The notes under the pieces were generated by a model. That model made no database searches, was not told the origin of the DNA, and worked only from the letters and a program-made list of their open reading frames with translations. From Xenoacremonium recifei (taxonomy: Eukaryota; Ascomycota; Sordariomycetes; Hypocreales; Nectriaceae): a stretch of DNA of 64,000 nucleotides. Below are positions 22,712-34,368 of this stretch, piece by piece (position 1 is the first letter of the stretch; the number at the start of each line of letters is the position of its first letter). The stretch is from the NCBI GenBank assembly GCA_012184525.1, contig WOFQ01000011.1:62001-126000 (forward strand). Direction: 5' to 3'. Position numbers and translations under genes: made by a program.

Positions 22712-24118
22712 ATGGCCGACCTCACCATCCGCAACCTCACCGTCACGCCGCTTGAGCTCGTCTCTGTCGAGCGCTTCGAGGGCGAGCGCGTCAGCACCGG
22801 CAATGTGCTGTCCAATGCCGCCGGCAGCATCTCGGGCTTCTTCAAGGCCGCCGACTTCCACGCCCACCAGACCGTCCCTCAGGGGAATGCCCTCCATAAG
22901 GATGCCGTGTCCGTCCACGTCGAGCCTTTTCGGGCTGTCACCAGCAACATCCGCGCTCCCGATGCCGGCAAGGAAGTCCTGCGGCTGGTCTTCAAGGGCG
23001 AGAACCACCGCTATGAGGTCGACATCCCCAGCCCCTCCAGCAAGAGCTCCGTCATGAAGAAGCTGGATGGCGGCTCCCATGACTTCACCGTCGTCTACAC
23101 CCCCAACGGCGCCCTCCTCGCCATCTACTCCTCGGCCAAGCTGCACGCCTGGATGAAGGAGCTGCACAACGACTGGCCGCTGCCGCTGCTCTCCATCCCC
23201 GGCACGCACAACTCGCCCACCTGCCACAAGGCCCTGCCCTCGGTGCGCTGCCAGGCCGTCGGCGTGCCCGAGCAGCTGCGCAACGGCGTGCGCTTCCTGG
23301 ACATCCGCGTGTCTGTGAATCCCGACAACGACGAGCTGGCCCTCGTCCATAGCGTCTTCCCCATTTCCCTGACCGGCACCAAGTACTTCAAGGACATGCT
23401 CGATGACATCTACGCCTTCCTCGACGAGAACCCCTCCGAGACCGTCCTCATGAGCCTTAAGCGCGAGGGCACCGGCAAGGGCACTGACGGCCACCTCGGC
23501 AAGCACCTCAAGGCCAGCTATGTCGACAAGCGCCGCAACCGCTGGTGGACCGAGCCCAAGATCCCAACCCTTGGCGGTGCTCGCGGCCGTATTGTGATTA
23601 TCCGTCGTTTCGGCCTCGACGACGCCATGCACAAGGCTTGCTGGGACGGCCGCGGCTGGGGCATCGACGCTGCCTCCTGGCCCGACAACTGTGAGGACGG
23701 CCACTGCGGTGGTGGCGCCATCCGCGTCCAGGACTTCTACGAGATCACCGAGAGCCAAAACATCGAGAAGAAGATCAACTTCACGCGCGGCCAGCTCGAG
23801 CGCGCCGCCGAGCAGTCATGGCTGCTATCACCCACACCCGCCAACGCCAAGCTGCCACCCTTCTTCGTCAACTTCCTGAGCGCGAGCAACTTCTTCAACG
23901 CCACGTGCTGGCCCGAGCGCATCGCCGCCAAGGTCAACCCGTCCGTCATTGAGTATCTGTGCGCGCGCCACGGCGAGGACGGCAAGGGGCCTAAGAAGCT
24001 CAAGATCGGGAGCGCCAGCACGGGCATTGTGGTGACGGACTGGGTGGGCCACAACGATGATTGGGATTTGATCCGGTGTATCGTGGGGATGAACGCTCGT
24101 TTGCAGATGAAGAAATAA
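22712..24118 (+). CDS. PI-specific phospholipase C X-domain protein
   Basis: This is a single exon of 468 residues starting at CGCCATGGCC. Residues about 1-135 form an N-terminal beta-rich domain. Residues about 155-460 match a stand-alone PI-PLC X domain of the bacterial/PLCXD type: LLSIPGTHNSPTC (catalytic His 166), RNGVRFLDIRVS (about 191-201) and ELALVHS (second catalytic His about 213), then ETVLMSLKREG and GRIVIIRRF. The family cleaves phosphatidylinositol to DAG and inositol phosphate. It has no Y, EF-hand, PH or C2 domain. No signal peptide is visible, so it may be cytosolic. Codon use is strongly GC-ending. Confidence 0.88.
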   Translation: MADLTIRNLTVTPLELVSVERFEGERVSTGNVLSNAAGSISGFFKAADFHAHQTVPQGNALHKDAVSVHVEPFRAVTSNIRAPDAGKEVLRLVFKGENHRYEVDIPSPSSKSSVMKKLDGGSHDFTVVYTPNGALLAIYSSAKLHAWMKELHNDWPLPLLSIPGTHNSPTCHKALPSVRCQAVGVPEQLRNGVRFLDIRVSVNPDNDELALVHSVFPISLTGTKYFKDMLDDIYAFLDENPSETVLMSLKREGTGKGTDGHLGKHLKASYVDKRRNRWWTEPKIPTLGGARGRIVIIRRFGLDDAMHKACWDGRGWGIDAASWPDNCEDGHCGGGAIRVQDFYEITESQNIEKKINFTRGQLERAAEQSWLLSPTPANAKLPPFFVNFLSASNFFNATCWPERIAAKVNPSVIEYLCARHGEDGKGPKKLKIGSASTGIVVTDWVGHNDDWDLIRCIVGMNARLQMKK

Positions 24119-26215
24119 GAGATGGGACGATATATATAGGAATGTTGGATAGAGGCTAGTTTTGGATACACGACGTGTCATGTATAATGTCGCACATAAT
24201 GGACGTCATGATCATAAAAGTCCCGTTGGATCATATATAAAAATACACACAACTTCGAGCACAGTGGATGATGAAGGGAGTAACCTTCGTTCCAGGAAGC
24301 GAATGCTTCTAGAAACTTCTGCTCTCGAGATTGTGAAAGAGAACTTCTGAAGAAGAGCAATTTCTGACCTCGTAGAACACTGAATAAGAACAAGAAAAAA
24401 ACATTATGATCATCACGATGCAGGATATTGTCAATCGGCCACTTTTCGAACACATGCCCCGAGAGCGCAAAAATGCAAAAAGAGGTAGAAGGGTGAGAGA
24501 GAACGCTTATAACGCTATTATGCCATTTGATAAGTATACTTCGCTGTGACAGAATACTACCAAGCTAATCTGATATATAAGGCCGTCTTCCACAGTATCC
24601 TCATCGGCCCTATGCTATGCCTGCTGAGCTACATTTAAGGAGTCTATGCATATCAAAGTTGTTTGTGTGTGACGTTCTGCATTATATCCTGGTGAAGTAA
24701 CGTTAGCCGCGACTCCTGACTTGTCATGAAACAAATATGGGTGGACGAATAGTGTCAGTTCTCCAAGGTGAATGGTTGTTCGTCACGATGAACTCGGATA
24801 AAGCTATGTGTAGCGTTCTCATCATAAAGAAAGGGGATGCCAAAAAGTAAGGGCTTTCTTACCAGAGGAGTATTGTGGATAGACCATAGTCTAGGATACT
24901 TTTTTACCTGGCATGGCTGTTAGTCCCATGCCAACATAATGAATGCCAAAGTAAAAAGGATGATGTCAATCTGCTCAATGTTAGTCGTGGCCCGATCCGT
25001 GGTCATGACGCAGCACACTGACCATATCAGAAGGTGTTATTTATGTTCATGTCCCGACAATCCGAAGATTGCGAGTCAAACAGTGTGAATACGTTTGAAA
25101 CAGCTCATCACAGCAACATCGCAGCAGTTGGAAAGAAATCTCTTTGTATGTACCTATATCCACCATGGTCAGTTACCATAGCTGGCTAAATGTGGACAAC
25201 ATAGCAATCCCAAGAACCACAATCAGGTGACGAAATGTCAACAAGAGGTCCCGAACGCACTGCCACCACAAGGATTGTACGTCCTCGCTTTCTAGGGCAA
25301 CAGGCGCCGGGGCTCGTTTATGTCCGCCCGTTCGTTCAAATCTTCATCATAGAGTGGACACGGTGGAAGGAAAGTAGACTCGAAAATTACCTGCCGAGAT
25401 TGAGTTAGTGACTGTTGAAGCACAGAGCGGCAGCAATGAAGAGGCATGTTGATCTCCGATCAGACAAGGCTGAAACTAATACAACGGTATCCACATAGTA
25501 TTTTAAGAATGAGGAATCCCTAAGGTGTCGTTTTGATCATCATATGGAGAGGGGGTGTGTGATGAGGCGTAAAACCAAGCACAACTAACCTTTTTTTTTT
25601 TTATGGACGACCGAAGGGCAGATGTAATAGCATCTGGAAAAGAGAAAAAAAAACTGCAGCATGTCAGTGTTGGTTCACACGAGAATCTTCTGACAAGAGT
25701 TTGGGTTTCCAAGTCTTTCTCAGTGTAATTCTAGAGATTGATGGTCACCATGATTTGGTATGATTTGGATTGTTCGTGGAAGATATTCATCATAGAAAGC
25801 AGCGAGACGAAGATGAAGAGAAAGCTTACCTGAAGTAGAGAGACACGAGAAAAGAGTCGCGCCGCCGATGCACTTGCACCGATCGACGGACCGCGTTCTC
25901 GTCGAGAACTGGTGAATGTTGTTGGAAAAAGAGAAGAGGAGCTCGAAATTTTTTGGTTCAAGAATAAAAAGCTGCTGACTGTGCAAACGCACTATCCCCC
26001 TACAGTCCTAGCGCACCCCGCAGTCCTCAGGGCAGCCGAGTGGCGTGTGGCGGTGCAGCAGCCGAGATCCTCCGTCCAGGGATCTCCAAGTGTGGCGAAT
26101 CTTATCTCCGAATAAAGATGCCGTCAACTCCCGGCGCGGTGATGCGTCCCTCCTCTCCTCCGCATCCTCCCCTTCAGCTTGCCTGAAGCCGCAGAACTCA
26201 CCGAATCAACCCATC
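24119..26215. other. AT-rich intergenic region, no gene seen
   Basis: This is 2.1 kb of AT-rich sequence with many stops in all frames and short T/A runs (T11 near 25591-25602). The final 250 nt are probably the leader of the next gene. A frame continuing upstream of ATG 26216 has no other ATG start. Confidence 0.5.
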
Positions 26216-27523
26216 ATGGCGTCCCTCGAGGCGCTGTGGGGTCCAGCAACCCGGCGACTCCTCCGAATCGCCGTGGCCAAGACCACGAAAGTGGTGCACA
26301 CCAAGCTTGTCGCCGTGGCGCGACCCCTCCAGAACGAGATCCAGCAGTTGACGCTCAAGGTCGGCCGGAATGGTCGACAGCCGATTCACCCCGTTGCCTT
26401 GCTCAGGCAGCAGCGTGCGAGCCCGCGGTGGTTTTCCAGCTCTGCTGTCCAGAATGTGAACCGAGTTGTTAGGCGATTCATCAGCACCGAGCCCCGAGCT
26501 GCTCGCTTCGATCGATCCAAGCTCCCCGTTTCGAATACATCCCGACGAGTCGCCCAATTGTCCGGCCGAGCACCCTTTGCGAGCACGCTGCGACCCAATC
26601 TCACCGGTGGTGCCATGCCCCGGACTGCCGGCGGTTACAGCATCGGCGGCGGTGCCCGGTACTTCTCGCACACCCCGACAGCTCCGGCTCAGGTGGTGCA
26701 GAACGTCTCGCAGGCGATGCGGGCCTTCTTCCTCTCCGGCCAGAAGCTCCGATACGACGGCATGGGCCCCCGCGGCGAGCGCCAGTACCGCGCCGTATCC
26801 CCCATTGAGGACGAGGCCATGCACAAGTTCGCGTCCATCCCGCGCAACGCTCCCGGGTCGTTCATCGACTTCAAGCTGAGCCCCACGGTCACGGCCCTCA
26901 GCCCTCTTGCGGCCGCCCTCTCGTCTGCTACTGAGACGTCAGGCTTCAAGGCTGACGTTGCTGTTGCTACTGCTGCCGCTGCTTCCCTCAACACTGAGGG
27001 TTTCCTCGATGTCCTGTCGGCCGACTTTGGTCGAGCTTTGCAGGATCTCACAGCCATATATGCCGATCTGAGACGGCTTGCCATGTTAGGCGACCTCCCC
27101 GTGCTGTTAGAGAATCATAATACTTTGCGAGTTCGATTCCCAGGCGTCGATGCTGAAACGCTCGAGCGACTCTGCGACGACATCGAGATTCAGCGAGGAA
27201 CGATTGGCCAAGATGCCAACTTCGATGTTGCAGTTGGTGTTCCAATGGCGCTAAAGTTCCCCTTTGCCCCCGATGTCCCCAAGTCGTCGGTCCGTTCTTT
27301 GGATGATTACGAGTTCGAAGGCTCCTCTTTGGAGGACGATGAATTCGTGCGTGAAGCGTTCATGGACGAGATGGTCGACAACCCGTGGTTGTCAGACCCC
27401 GAGGGCTATGACACAATGTCTCCTCCCCATAGTCTGGGTGAGCATTGCTCCGAGTTCGACGGCCTGGAGGGCATCTACAGGTTCATTGAAGAATGCGACC
27501 GTGCCCAGGGGAGGTTGGGCTGA
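26216..27523 (+). CDS. Mitochondrial-type fungal protein of unknown function
   Basis: This is a single exon of 435 residues starting at CATCATGGCGTCC. The first 160 residues are rich in Arg, Lys, Ser and Ala with few acids and include RWFSSSAV and RYFSHTPT, typical of mitochondrial precursors. The middle has AQVVQNVSQAMRAFFLSGQKLRYDGMGPRGERQYR and SFIDFKLSPTVTALSPLAAAL. The C-terminal third is acidic. I recall similar fungal proteins annotated as casein kinase II beta 2 subunit, but the zinc-finger cysteines of CK2 beta are absent, so I do not accept that name. Function unknown. Confidence 0.8.
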   Translation: MASLEALWGPATRRLLRIAVAKTTKVVHTKLVAVARPLQNEIQQLTLKVGRNGRQPIHPVALLRQQRASPRWFSSSAVQNVNRVVRRFISTEPRAARFDRSKLPVSNTSRRVAQLSGRAPFASTLRPNLTGGAMPRTAGGYSIGGGARYFSHTPTAPAQVVQNVSQAMRAFFLSGQKLRYDGMGPRGERQYRAVSPIEDEAMHKFASIPRNAPGSFIDFKLSPTVTALSPLAAALSSATETSGFKADVAVATAAAASLNTEGFLDVLSADFGRALQDLTAIYADLRRLAMLGDLPVLLENHNTLRVRFPGVDAETLERLCDDIEIQRGTIGQDANFDVAVGVPMALKFPFAPDVPKSSVRSLDDYEFEGSSLEDDEFVREAFMDEMVDNPWLSDPEGYDTMSPPHSLGEHCSEFDGLEGIYRFIEECDRAQGRLG

Positions 27524-29156
27524 GAATTGTACACGCCCGAGCGATGATTTGTAGGATATTGGAGGTTATGAAGGATCCACACTCTTTTGCACATGTGATG
27601 ATACCGGCCCGCGAAGGTCCTCTCGTTTAGCTAGCCAGCAAATTGAATTCCCTAGTGTCTTGATGAGTTTCGTATTGCCCGACTGCCTGTGCCCGTGACT
27701 TGTGAGAGAAGCCACACACATAGCCTGCTACCTCGTAAGGAAAGACATGAGGAAATTTGTATCAGCTTCTCAATGATGCTTGCTCTTGGGTCCATCCCTT
27801 GAAGCTGGTCGATCAGCTTGAGCCGACTCCGGTCTCACAGCTGGCTCAAGTTGTTGAGAGCTTTTCGTTGAGGTGTGCTGTTGTAGGAGGCTGGTCTGGG
27901 TTGAGATATCTTGAAGAAACATGCCGAATGAAATGAGCTGAGCGCATCGCTGCTCGCATTCCGTTGCGGACGTTGTCATGACAGCGAAGGTCTGAATGTG
28001 ACGGGAGGTTTTAATGAAGGTTGAGCTGGAGATGGATCCGAGGTTGGTGATCCGTTTTACCAGAGCAATGTTGCCCGACAGAGTAGGACTAGAGCAGTTG
28101 CCGCTTTTACTCAGTCGCGACTCGCGCACGGCGCACCACAAGCGCATGGGCAGCTGGGAGCTGAAGAACAGGACTCAAGATAAAGTCCGTTGGGGGTGAA
28201 GTCAAACAGAGTGCTGAATAAAGTCTACTCTAGAGGACAGTTCTCTATTGCGCGGTGACAAGGAAAACCTAAAAGGGAAAATAAAAAGTACCCGACTCCC
28301 TCGCGCAGGAGGTTTGGTCTCCTGAAGACAGGAAGACTTACTCCGCAATGCCATTTCTTAGCAGGCGTCTATCTCATATGTACCATAAGGCCGTTACTTG
28401 CCTAGTCTGAGTTCCACTCGGCCTCCAAATCATACTTCCTCTACATATCTATATCTGCATTGCCAGACTCAACAAATATCCACCCCCTCAAATACCGTTC
28501 AGGGGGCAAGACACCGACGCCTAGAGCAGAGACTATACTGGAGCTACTACAAGACAGAGTGCGAAATGTCAAGCTGTGGGATCTAGTTCTGGCTTTACCC
28601 CTGTCTTGTCCCCACGAGCAACCGTGCTCGGTAGATAAGAGGGCCGATGTCCCCCTATCTTGTGGCCCGTACAAGTAGATACGCGCGCAGATCTCCGCCG
28701 TCCACCGCCCGCAGGAAGAACGAGTTATTCGGTTTCTCTGAGTTTGGAGACCCGGATGAGACATCTAGGCCTTGGGGCTCAGCGTTGAGGACTTTCTTGC
28801 GTGCTGCTCGCTCTCTCCCTTCCCCGGAGGTCGGGACTGCCATTTAAACCACTAGCTACTGGAACTGATACTGCGACGGGGGCAAATTCCGGACAAGAAT
28901 CGACTAATACACTTGATCGCTCAACAGAAACGCGTGCATAGAGTGAGTTTAGATGTATATCATTGAGATTCTCGTCATTGGAGCCGTTTCTACAAGCCCC
29001 TCGCTACATTGCATCTTAGTGGGCCAAGGTTTCTTTCCACAAACCAAAAGTATCTCCTATACACTCCAGATGAGAAGCAGAGCATAGTAACATCTCGCCC
29101 TCACTCTAGTGAGCTCTGAATAGGGTAATGAACAAGGCCGAAGCGTCGACGGTTCC
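27524..29156. other. Intergenic, one possible small frame
   Basis: No supported gene is present. A minus-strand frame from ATG 27979 to about 27770 would encode 69 residues (MTTSATECEQRC, ending GPKSKHH). It has no domain, so I leave it uncalled. The region lies at the edge of the sparser accessory segment. Confidence 0.4.
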
Positions 29157-30930
29157 TTAGTCTTTTTTGTTCATCGCATCCTGAAGATCTTGGTCTACAT
29201 GCGCCAGCACATTCCCCGCACCGTTTGGGTCTTTTCCATCAATGATCTGCTTGACCCCGGAGAATGAGGAATGCACTTCGCCGTCGAACAGCGCATCGAT
29301 TTCTTCGAGAGAGAGATTCCGCGTCTCGACCCAGTATTTAGCCTAGACAATTTATCAGTGCGGGACAGAAAAGTAAAAACTGTGTCAGTACTGACAATGA
29401 TGACAATCTCAAAGATGTTCCAGGCACCATTCATGATGTAGGTGATCCAGCCGATCTGTGAAATGCCTCTGTTAGTCTCAACACTCCTCTAGCGATGGTT
29501 CTGCAACACATACACTGTCCATGGCAACGGGAAACGCAAAGATCGGGATAAGGAGGGCGCAATTTTGCAAACAACAAGACCAAGCCATTCCGATGCTTCT
29601 GATCTGGTAGTTGAGGATTTCTGGGGGATATAGCTGTAATAAGGGCGTCCAGCCGAAGCTATAGAAGCCCTGGGCCAGAAACATCATGGCGACATTGGCA
29701 TACTCAGCGCTCGTGTTGGTGGAATTGCCGTATTCCTTCGTTAAAGCTCCGATGACGAATAGAGCGGCGGTGCACAGAGCCGTCGAGCTCAAGGCCATCA
29801 TGCGGCGTCCGAGACGATCAGAAAAGTAGGTTCCAACAAGACTGACAACCAGGCAGAAGGCGTTGAGGATAATATTAACCTGGAGTTGTGTGGTTGAATT
29901 CGTGATGCCGGCGTTAGTAAGAGCCGTGCCGAGGTAATAGGAGAAGATATTGCAGCCTGACATCATACTAAAGATTGCAACACTTAGAACGAGAAGGAAT
30001 CTCTTGCGAAGCGGCCTTTTTATGCAGATGTCCTTGATGGATGGAGTCTCTATTTCTCTCTCATACGCAATAGTCTCTAATATCTGGACACATTGCAGCT
30101 TAGCGGATGGGTTTGACACATCGCCATCAGAGTTAACCTGAGCAATGGCGATGAGTGCTTCGTCTTTTCGGTTCTTGTATGCTAACCAACGCGGAGACTC
30201 CGGAGCAAATGGCAAGGCTATAAGAGACAGGACTGTGAACCCAATTTGGCATAGGGCAGGAACTCTCCAGGCCATAGTAGAATTCAGAGAGGCCGTACCG
30301 TATGAGATGCCAGAAGATAGGAGTCCACCAACGTAATATGTATCGTTGATGAGGCCTAGACCTATAGCGCGTTCACCGATAGGAAGCATTTCGGCAATGT
30401 AGGTAGGGATGACAACATATGTCGCTCCGATACCAATACCAAGCACGAAACGGGCTACCAGAAACATGGCGACATCCTGGGCTAAGGCTGTGAGAACTCT
30501 GTGACGCGAATTAGCAATGCTTGGCTCAATCTGGGCTCCTGGGGTTAGGGAGGACTCACCCGCCGATGATGGCGACCACGCCAGCATAAAATATCGAGGG
30601 TTTGCGTCCGATAACATCCGGGATCTTGGCGTAGGCCAGACCTCCGACGGTGCCCCCTACCCAGATGATGCCCGAGTTCAGTCCCGTGGTGGCCGAAGTC
30701 AGGTGGAAATAGTCGTTGTACTGCCACATGATGTTGAACGAGTTCATCAAGGAGGCGTCATATCCAAGAACCTGGCAATGGGTTAACCCTAGCACATAGT
30801 CGGTAGAAGATGTGTCTCGGAGCCTTACAGAGCCCGTACTGAGGGCGGTGCAGAGAAGCAGCACCTTGACCTGCCATGATCGTCGCGGCACCCACGAAGG
30901 AAATTTGGAGATGACGGAGACGAATGACAT
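29157..30930 (-). CDS. MFS sugar transporter
   Basis: There are five exons: 30930-30829, 30771-30560, 30498-29514, 29455-29396 and 29342-29157, giving 514 residues. Introns are 57, 61, 58 and 53 nt. All junctions restore transporter sequence, such as TGS|VLGYDASLMN and MDS|IGWITYIMNGAWN. Sugar-porter signatures: IPDVIGRKPS (loop 2-3), RFVLGIGIGATYVVIPTYIAE, APESPRWLAYKNRKDEA (central loop), FSDRLGRRMM (loop 8-9) and VETRNLSLEEIDALF (after TM12). Twelve hydrophobic segments fit a plasma-membrane proton-coupled permease of the fungal hexose/lactose permease group. The substrate is not readable. Intron 4 has a GTCAGT donor and is the least secure junction. A cluster of GATA sites lies upstream. 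Confidence 0.92.
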
Positions 30931-32158
30931 TGCGTCGACTGCCGGTCCGCTTGATGGCAGCAGCAGGAGAGCAGCAGACACAGGTGGCGAAAGGAAAAAG
31001 GGGAGCTATCCAGTTAAACAGCCGAAAAGCGACAGGATCTGACTCTGCTTTTGCTTTGTCGAATCGAAGTTCAGTTGCATTATCGAGCGGCCCACGATTG
31101 ATTTATTCATCATGGGACCATGGAGCAAGTGTATAGGAGAGGCACCGGCCTTCTACCTACTCGGTGGTGTGCCTGGACTCGCCTCCCCTCGCGTGCGCCG
31201 CTTGTAGTGATAGATAACTATCTCATCACTATCTATCTCCCACGGCCTATCTCGGGCATCAAGTTGGCCGCGTCTGCTACTCGAGATTGCTCAAGGTTGT
31301 GGATCATGGAGCCGTGCCATGAGCTGCCGTGTAAGTACAAGTAGTATGTGTCTCTGCTGGTCTGGACCGACTACCAATAGGCTTTCACCCCGGCTAGATA
31401 GTCTCGAGATAAATACAGCATGAGAAGACGACTAAGTTAATAGATAGGCCATCTTAATCGGCCGGCAGTGATATCTCAAGGGAGCAAGCAGATAAGTTAG
31501 GCTTGCTGATGAATGTTTGCCGAGACTCCCCGGAGAACAGAGTGTGGTCAGGGAGGGCCCCATCCGGATGATAGGCTTTCGCTTCCTAGCGCCAATACTA
31601 ACTGTTAGAATGACCAAACCCGTTCAGTCTGTTTGCCTCTGTTGCAATTCTCAAGGGTCAAAGGACAACTCAAGGATTAAGCCTGCCATCGAGATTCGCG
31701 ATTTCTGCTTCCTGGCGCCAGATGTGGTGAATGAGCTGCTCCATGCAACCCAGAATATAGTTGTATGCGCTCTGGTCGGACATCGTGGCCACAGATTTGC
31801 GTCTGAGAAACACTATATAGGTCTTCTTGATGTGCCGAAGTTGTTCAGCATCGAGCGGGTCATGGCCGTCGGAGAGTGGCCATCCGCCAAGATTGGGAGG
31901 AAAATATCCTATACGATCTCTCTCCTAATCCATGTCGAGCAGCCAGATCGCTAATCCATGAGAAAACTCCTCCAAGGTAGTCTTCGAATGCCGCTGGGCT
32001 CTTCGTTCTTTGCCGAATTGAAATCCTACCGCAACTTTGTTCTTCTTTGAATACTTTCACCGTCTCAGAGTGTCTTTATGGTGTCTTTGTAGCGTTGGAA
32101 TGGCTCGCAAATAACTCCCAGATCAATGGTCAAAGGCCTGTGTGACTGTGTCTCTCCA
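30931..32158. other. Intergenic with dense GATA sites
   Basis: No supported gene is present. A 145-codon plus frame (31517-31954) has no domain. From 31209 to 31251 there are six GATA/TATC words in 43 bp, with more at about 31394-31495. This is the probable promoter side of the sugar transporter. Confidence 0.5.
31209..31251. promoter_or_regulatory. Cluster of six GATA elements
   Basis: GATA occurs at 31209 and 31213, and its reverse complement TATC at 31219, 31230, 31234 and 31248. GATAGATA and TATCTATC form an inverted pair. GATA factors in filamentous fungi include the nitrogen regulator AreA/NIT2, the iron regulator SreA and the light regulator WC-1. Which one, if any, acts here is not known. 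Confidence 0.5.
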
Positions 32159-34368
32159 TCACACCAGTCGGAACGTTTCGAGAGATACACCTCGCTTCTT
32201 CAATGATTCCGGTAGTAATCTCGGGTCGTGATTGATTGTTTCCCCGGTTTGGCCGTTCTTAAACCATCTGACATATGGAGGATCATCTTGCCCAAGCTCT
32301 CGCTGGACCTCTTTCCACGAAGATGCCAACGGCGGAAGACGAGGATCTTCCAAGAGCTCTTGATTGGTCGACGTGTTGCAAAAATATGACAAAAATCTTC
32401 CGGTCGCTTGTTCTATTCGCCCTCCTACCACGAGATCTTGCGGTAGTCGTCCGAGGAGACTTTCTCCATCCATCAAGCCTTGGACGAAGCATGGTCCTAC
32501 CACGAGAAAGTTCCCGGATGCCGCAGGGCGGAGAAGCATTGGGACGGAACATCCCAGCAAAACACACACCAGATCATCTAGCAGAGTTGAGCATGCATGC
32601 CATTTCACTAGATTTATATAGATGACTCACCTCTCCGAACCTGTCGCGGTGCGATGCCTATGAATCCGTCACGGGTCGTTATCATCGCAGCATTCTGCAG
32701 TTGGCTGTCTCTGAGATATTGTAAAAGCACCGTTGATGGACCACCAGATCTGGCAGCCATATATTCGCTTCTCAGACGGGCGAGACTTGGTAAGTCTAAC
32801 ACCATGGGATATCGATCTATGGTGCTGCCTAGAAACACGACTTCCAAGAAGGCATCAAGCAACGAACCTCCTGTGATGTACTGGTTTGTAAGGACTCCCT
32901 CTGGTTCACATTGCCGAACAGCTTCAAACAAATCACTTGTTTCGCTTGTGGACACGTTGCTGACGAAGCAGACAGTACCGCATTTGGTTCCGGTTACCTC
33001 AAGAACACCTGGACCTAGATGCCGCGCTTCAGCGCCGGAAAGGCCAGCTGACTCTCTATGAGTAATTGGGCCAAAGGAGAACCCCTTTGAACCACCAGAG
33101 GTCCAGTTCGGTACCCAGGAGGGGCTGTCCAACTGATTGACAGCCTCGAGATTGCAATATTGGAGCAAATTCAGACGCTGGGTAACAGCCACATGAGCGA
33201 GCACTACATCCTTGTACACATGAAAAGTAGGCTTCGAATAATCCGGCCTGATCCGCTCCTGGATCAACGAAGATGCGAGACCAAGTATTCCATACACTTT
33301 ATCCCGAGGATTCTTACACTGCCGGTTCAAAATTCCATGAAGCATACGAACGAGAGAAGGGTGACCCTTGCAAACAGGGCTGCCCCGGTAGATATCAAGC
33401 AAATCTCCCAGGTTGTGCAGCTCTAGTGGTCGGCTGTGCTTCTCGGCCAAAATCAGCACGCCTTTGCGGAATGTTGGCCAGGGAATACAAGCATCGCCGC
33501 ATTGGATTACTGTCCGAGGGCTGGCGAGAAGGACTTCCTGAATCACCCACACGCGACTGAACCAAGCTCGTTTAAGGAGCGCTGTTAACGAAGCCCAAGT
33601 ACGAGCGTCATAAGGCAGCTGCATATCTGGACGCCACCAATCTGGGTGGCTTGCTCCTGGTGCGGAGGTGTAGTTCCCTTCCATGGTGTACTCTACTTGG
33701 TCTCCAAAGTGACCGATGGTGAGCAGTGCGTGAGTGCTATCGTCCCATTCTGGGCCCAACCAGACCAGTGTTCGAGTGGCAAACGAGTATATAGCCCCCA
33801 TGCGCTTGATTTGCGCATTCCGCTCGTCCATGTCGTCTTGATTGATGCAAATTGCGTCTACCCATAGCGTACGAGGACGGTCGGGGTACCGGAGCTGAGT
33901 CAATGCACAGTGCAGATCGTGACCAAGGTGCATCGTGAACGATTCGAAGGATGTGTTGGGGTCGATCATCTTAACTTCCACGGGGTTTTCGGGGGATCCC
34001 CACACATAAGACAGAGCCTCGTACTTTGGTTCAAACACCAGTGCTTGTTCTTCTTGTTGATGTTGGAAGTCGTATAAAGAGCGGTCAAACTGAGAATCAG
34101 GGTGGTCCCATGAGTTTAAGAAACCACGCTTCGCGAACAGGTACCGGCCCGTAAACGTTTCGTAGACCGCCCAGCCATCTGTGAGGGTTTTCTGAAGCTC
34201 GGACTTGGACAGTTTTTTGGGCTTGACGCCAGGCTCCTGGACCAACTTGTTGAGCGCAACGTGACTAATGCTCAGTGCAAGGCATTCATCTCGTTTGCCT
34301 TGAAGCAGCGTTACAAGTCGGATCTCTCCGTTCTTTGTGTCGAGTTTTCGGTATACATATGGAGCCAT
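32159..34368 (-). CDS. HET-domain (heterokaryon incompatibility) protein
   Basis: Exons 34368-32631 and 32577-32159 are joined over a 53-nt intron (GTGAGT donor, CTAG acceptor), giving 718 residues. The HET domain runs from about residue 116: YEALSYVWGSPE, then LWVDAICINQDDMDERNAQI (about 168-187), VWLGPEWDDS and SRVWVIQEVLLA. The C-terminal part has the usual CVLLGCSVPMLLRP and VQGLMDGE. HET proteins mediate non-self recognition and can trigger cell death after hyphal fusion. Residues 1-115 are an extension before the domain, containing TDGWAVYETFTGRYLF. There is no NACHT, WD40 or ankyrin partner domain. The first frame start at 34443 is TTG, so ATG 34368 is taken. Confidence 0.92.

Noticed and set aside
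22649..23758. 369-codon frame antisense to PI-PLC
   Set aside because: It is a shadow of strongly GC3-biased coding DNA, rich in Val/Ala/Asp with no motif.
27126..27142. GTTCGATTCC tRNA-like box
   Set aside because: It lies inside the mitochondrial-type coding sequence and has no cloverleaf around it.
27770..27979. 69-residue minus-strand frame from ATG 27979
   Set aside because: Too short and without any domain or neighbour context. Possible small gene, but I cannot support it.
31517..31954. 145-codon plus-strand frame
   Set aside because: No recognisable motif, poor start context and location in the promoter area of the sugar transporter.
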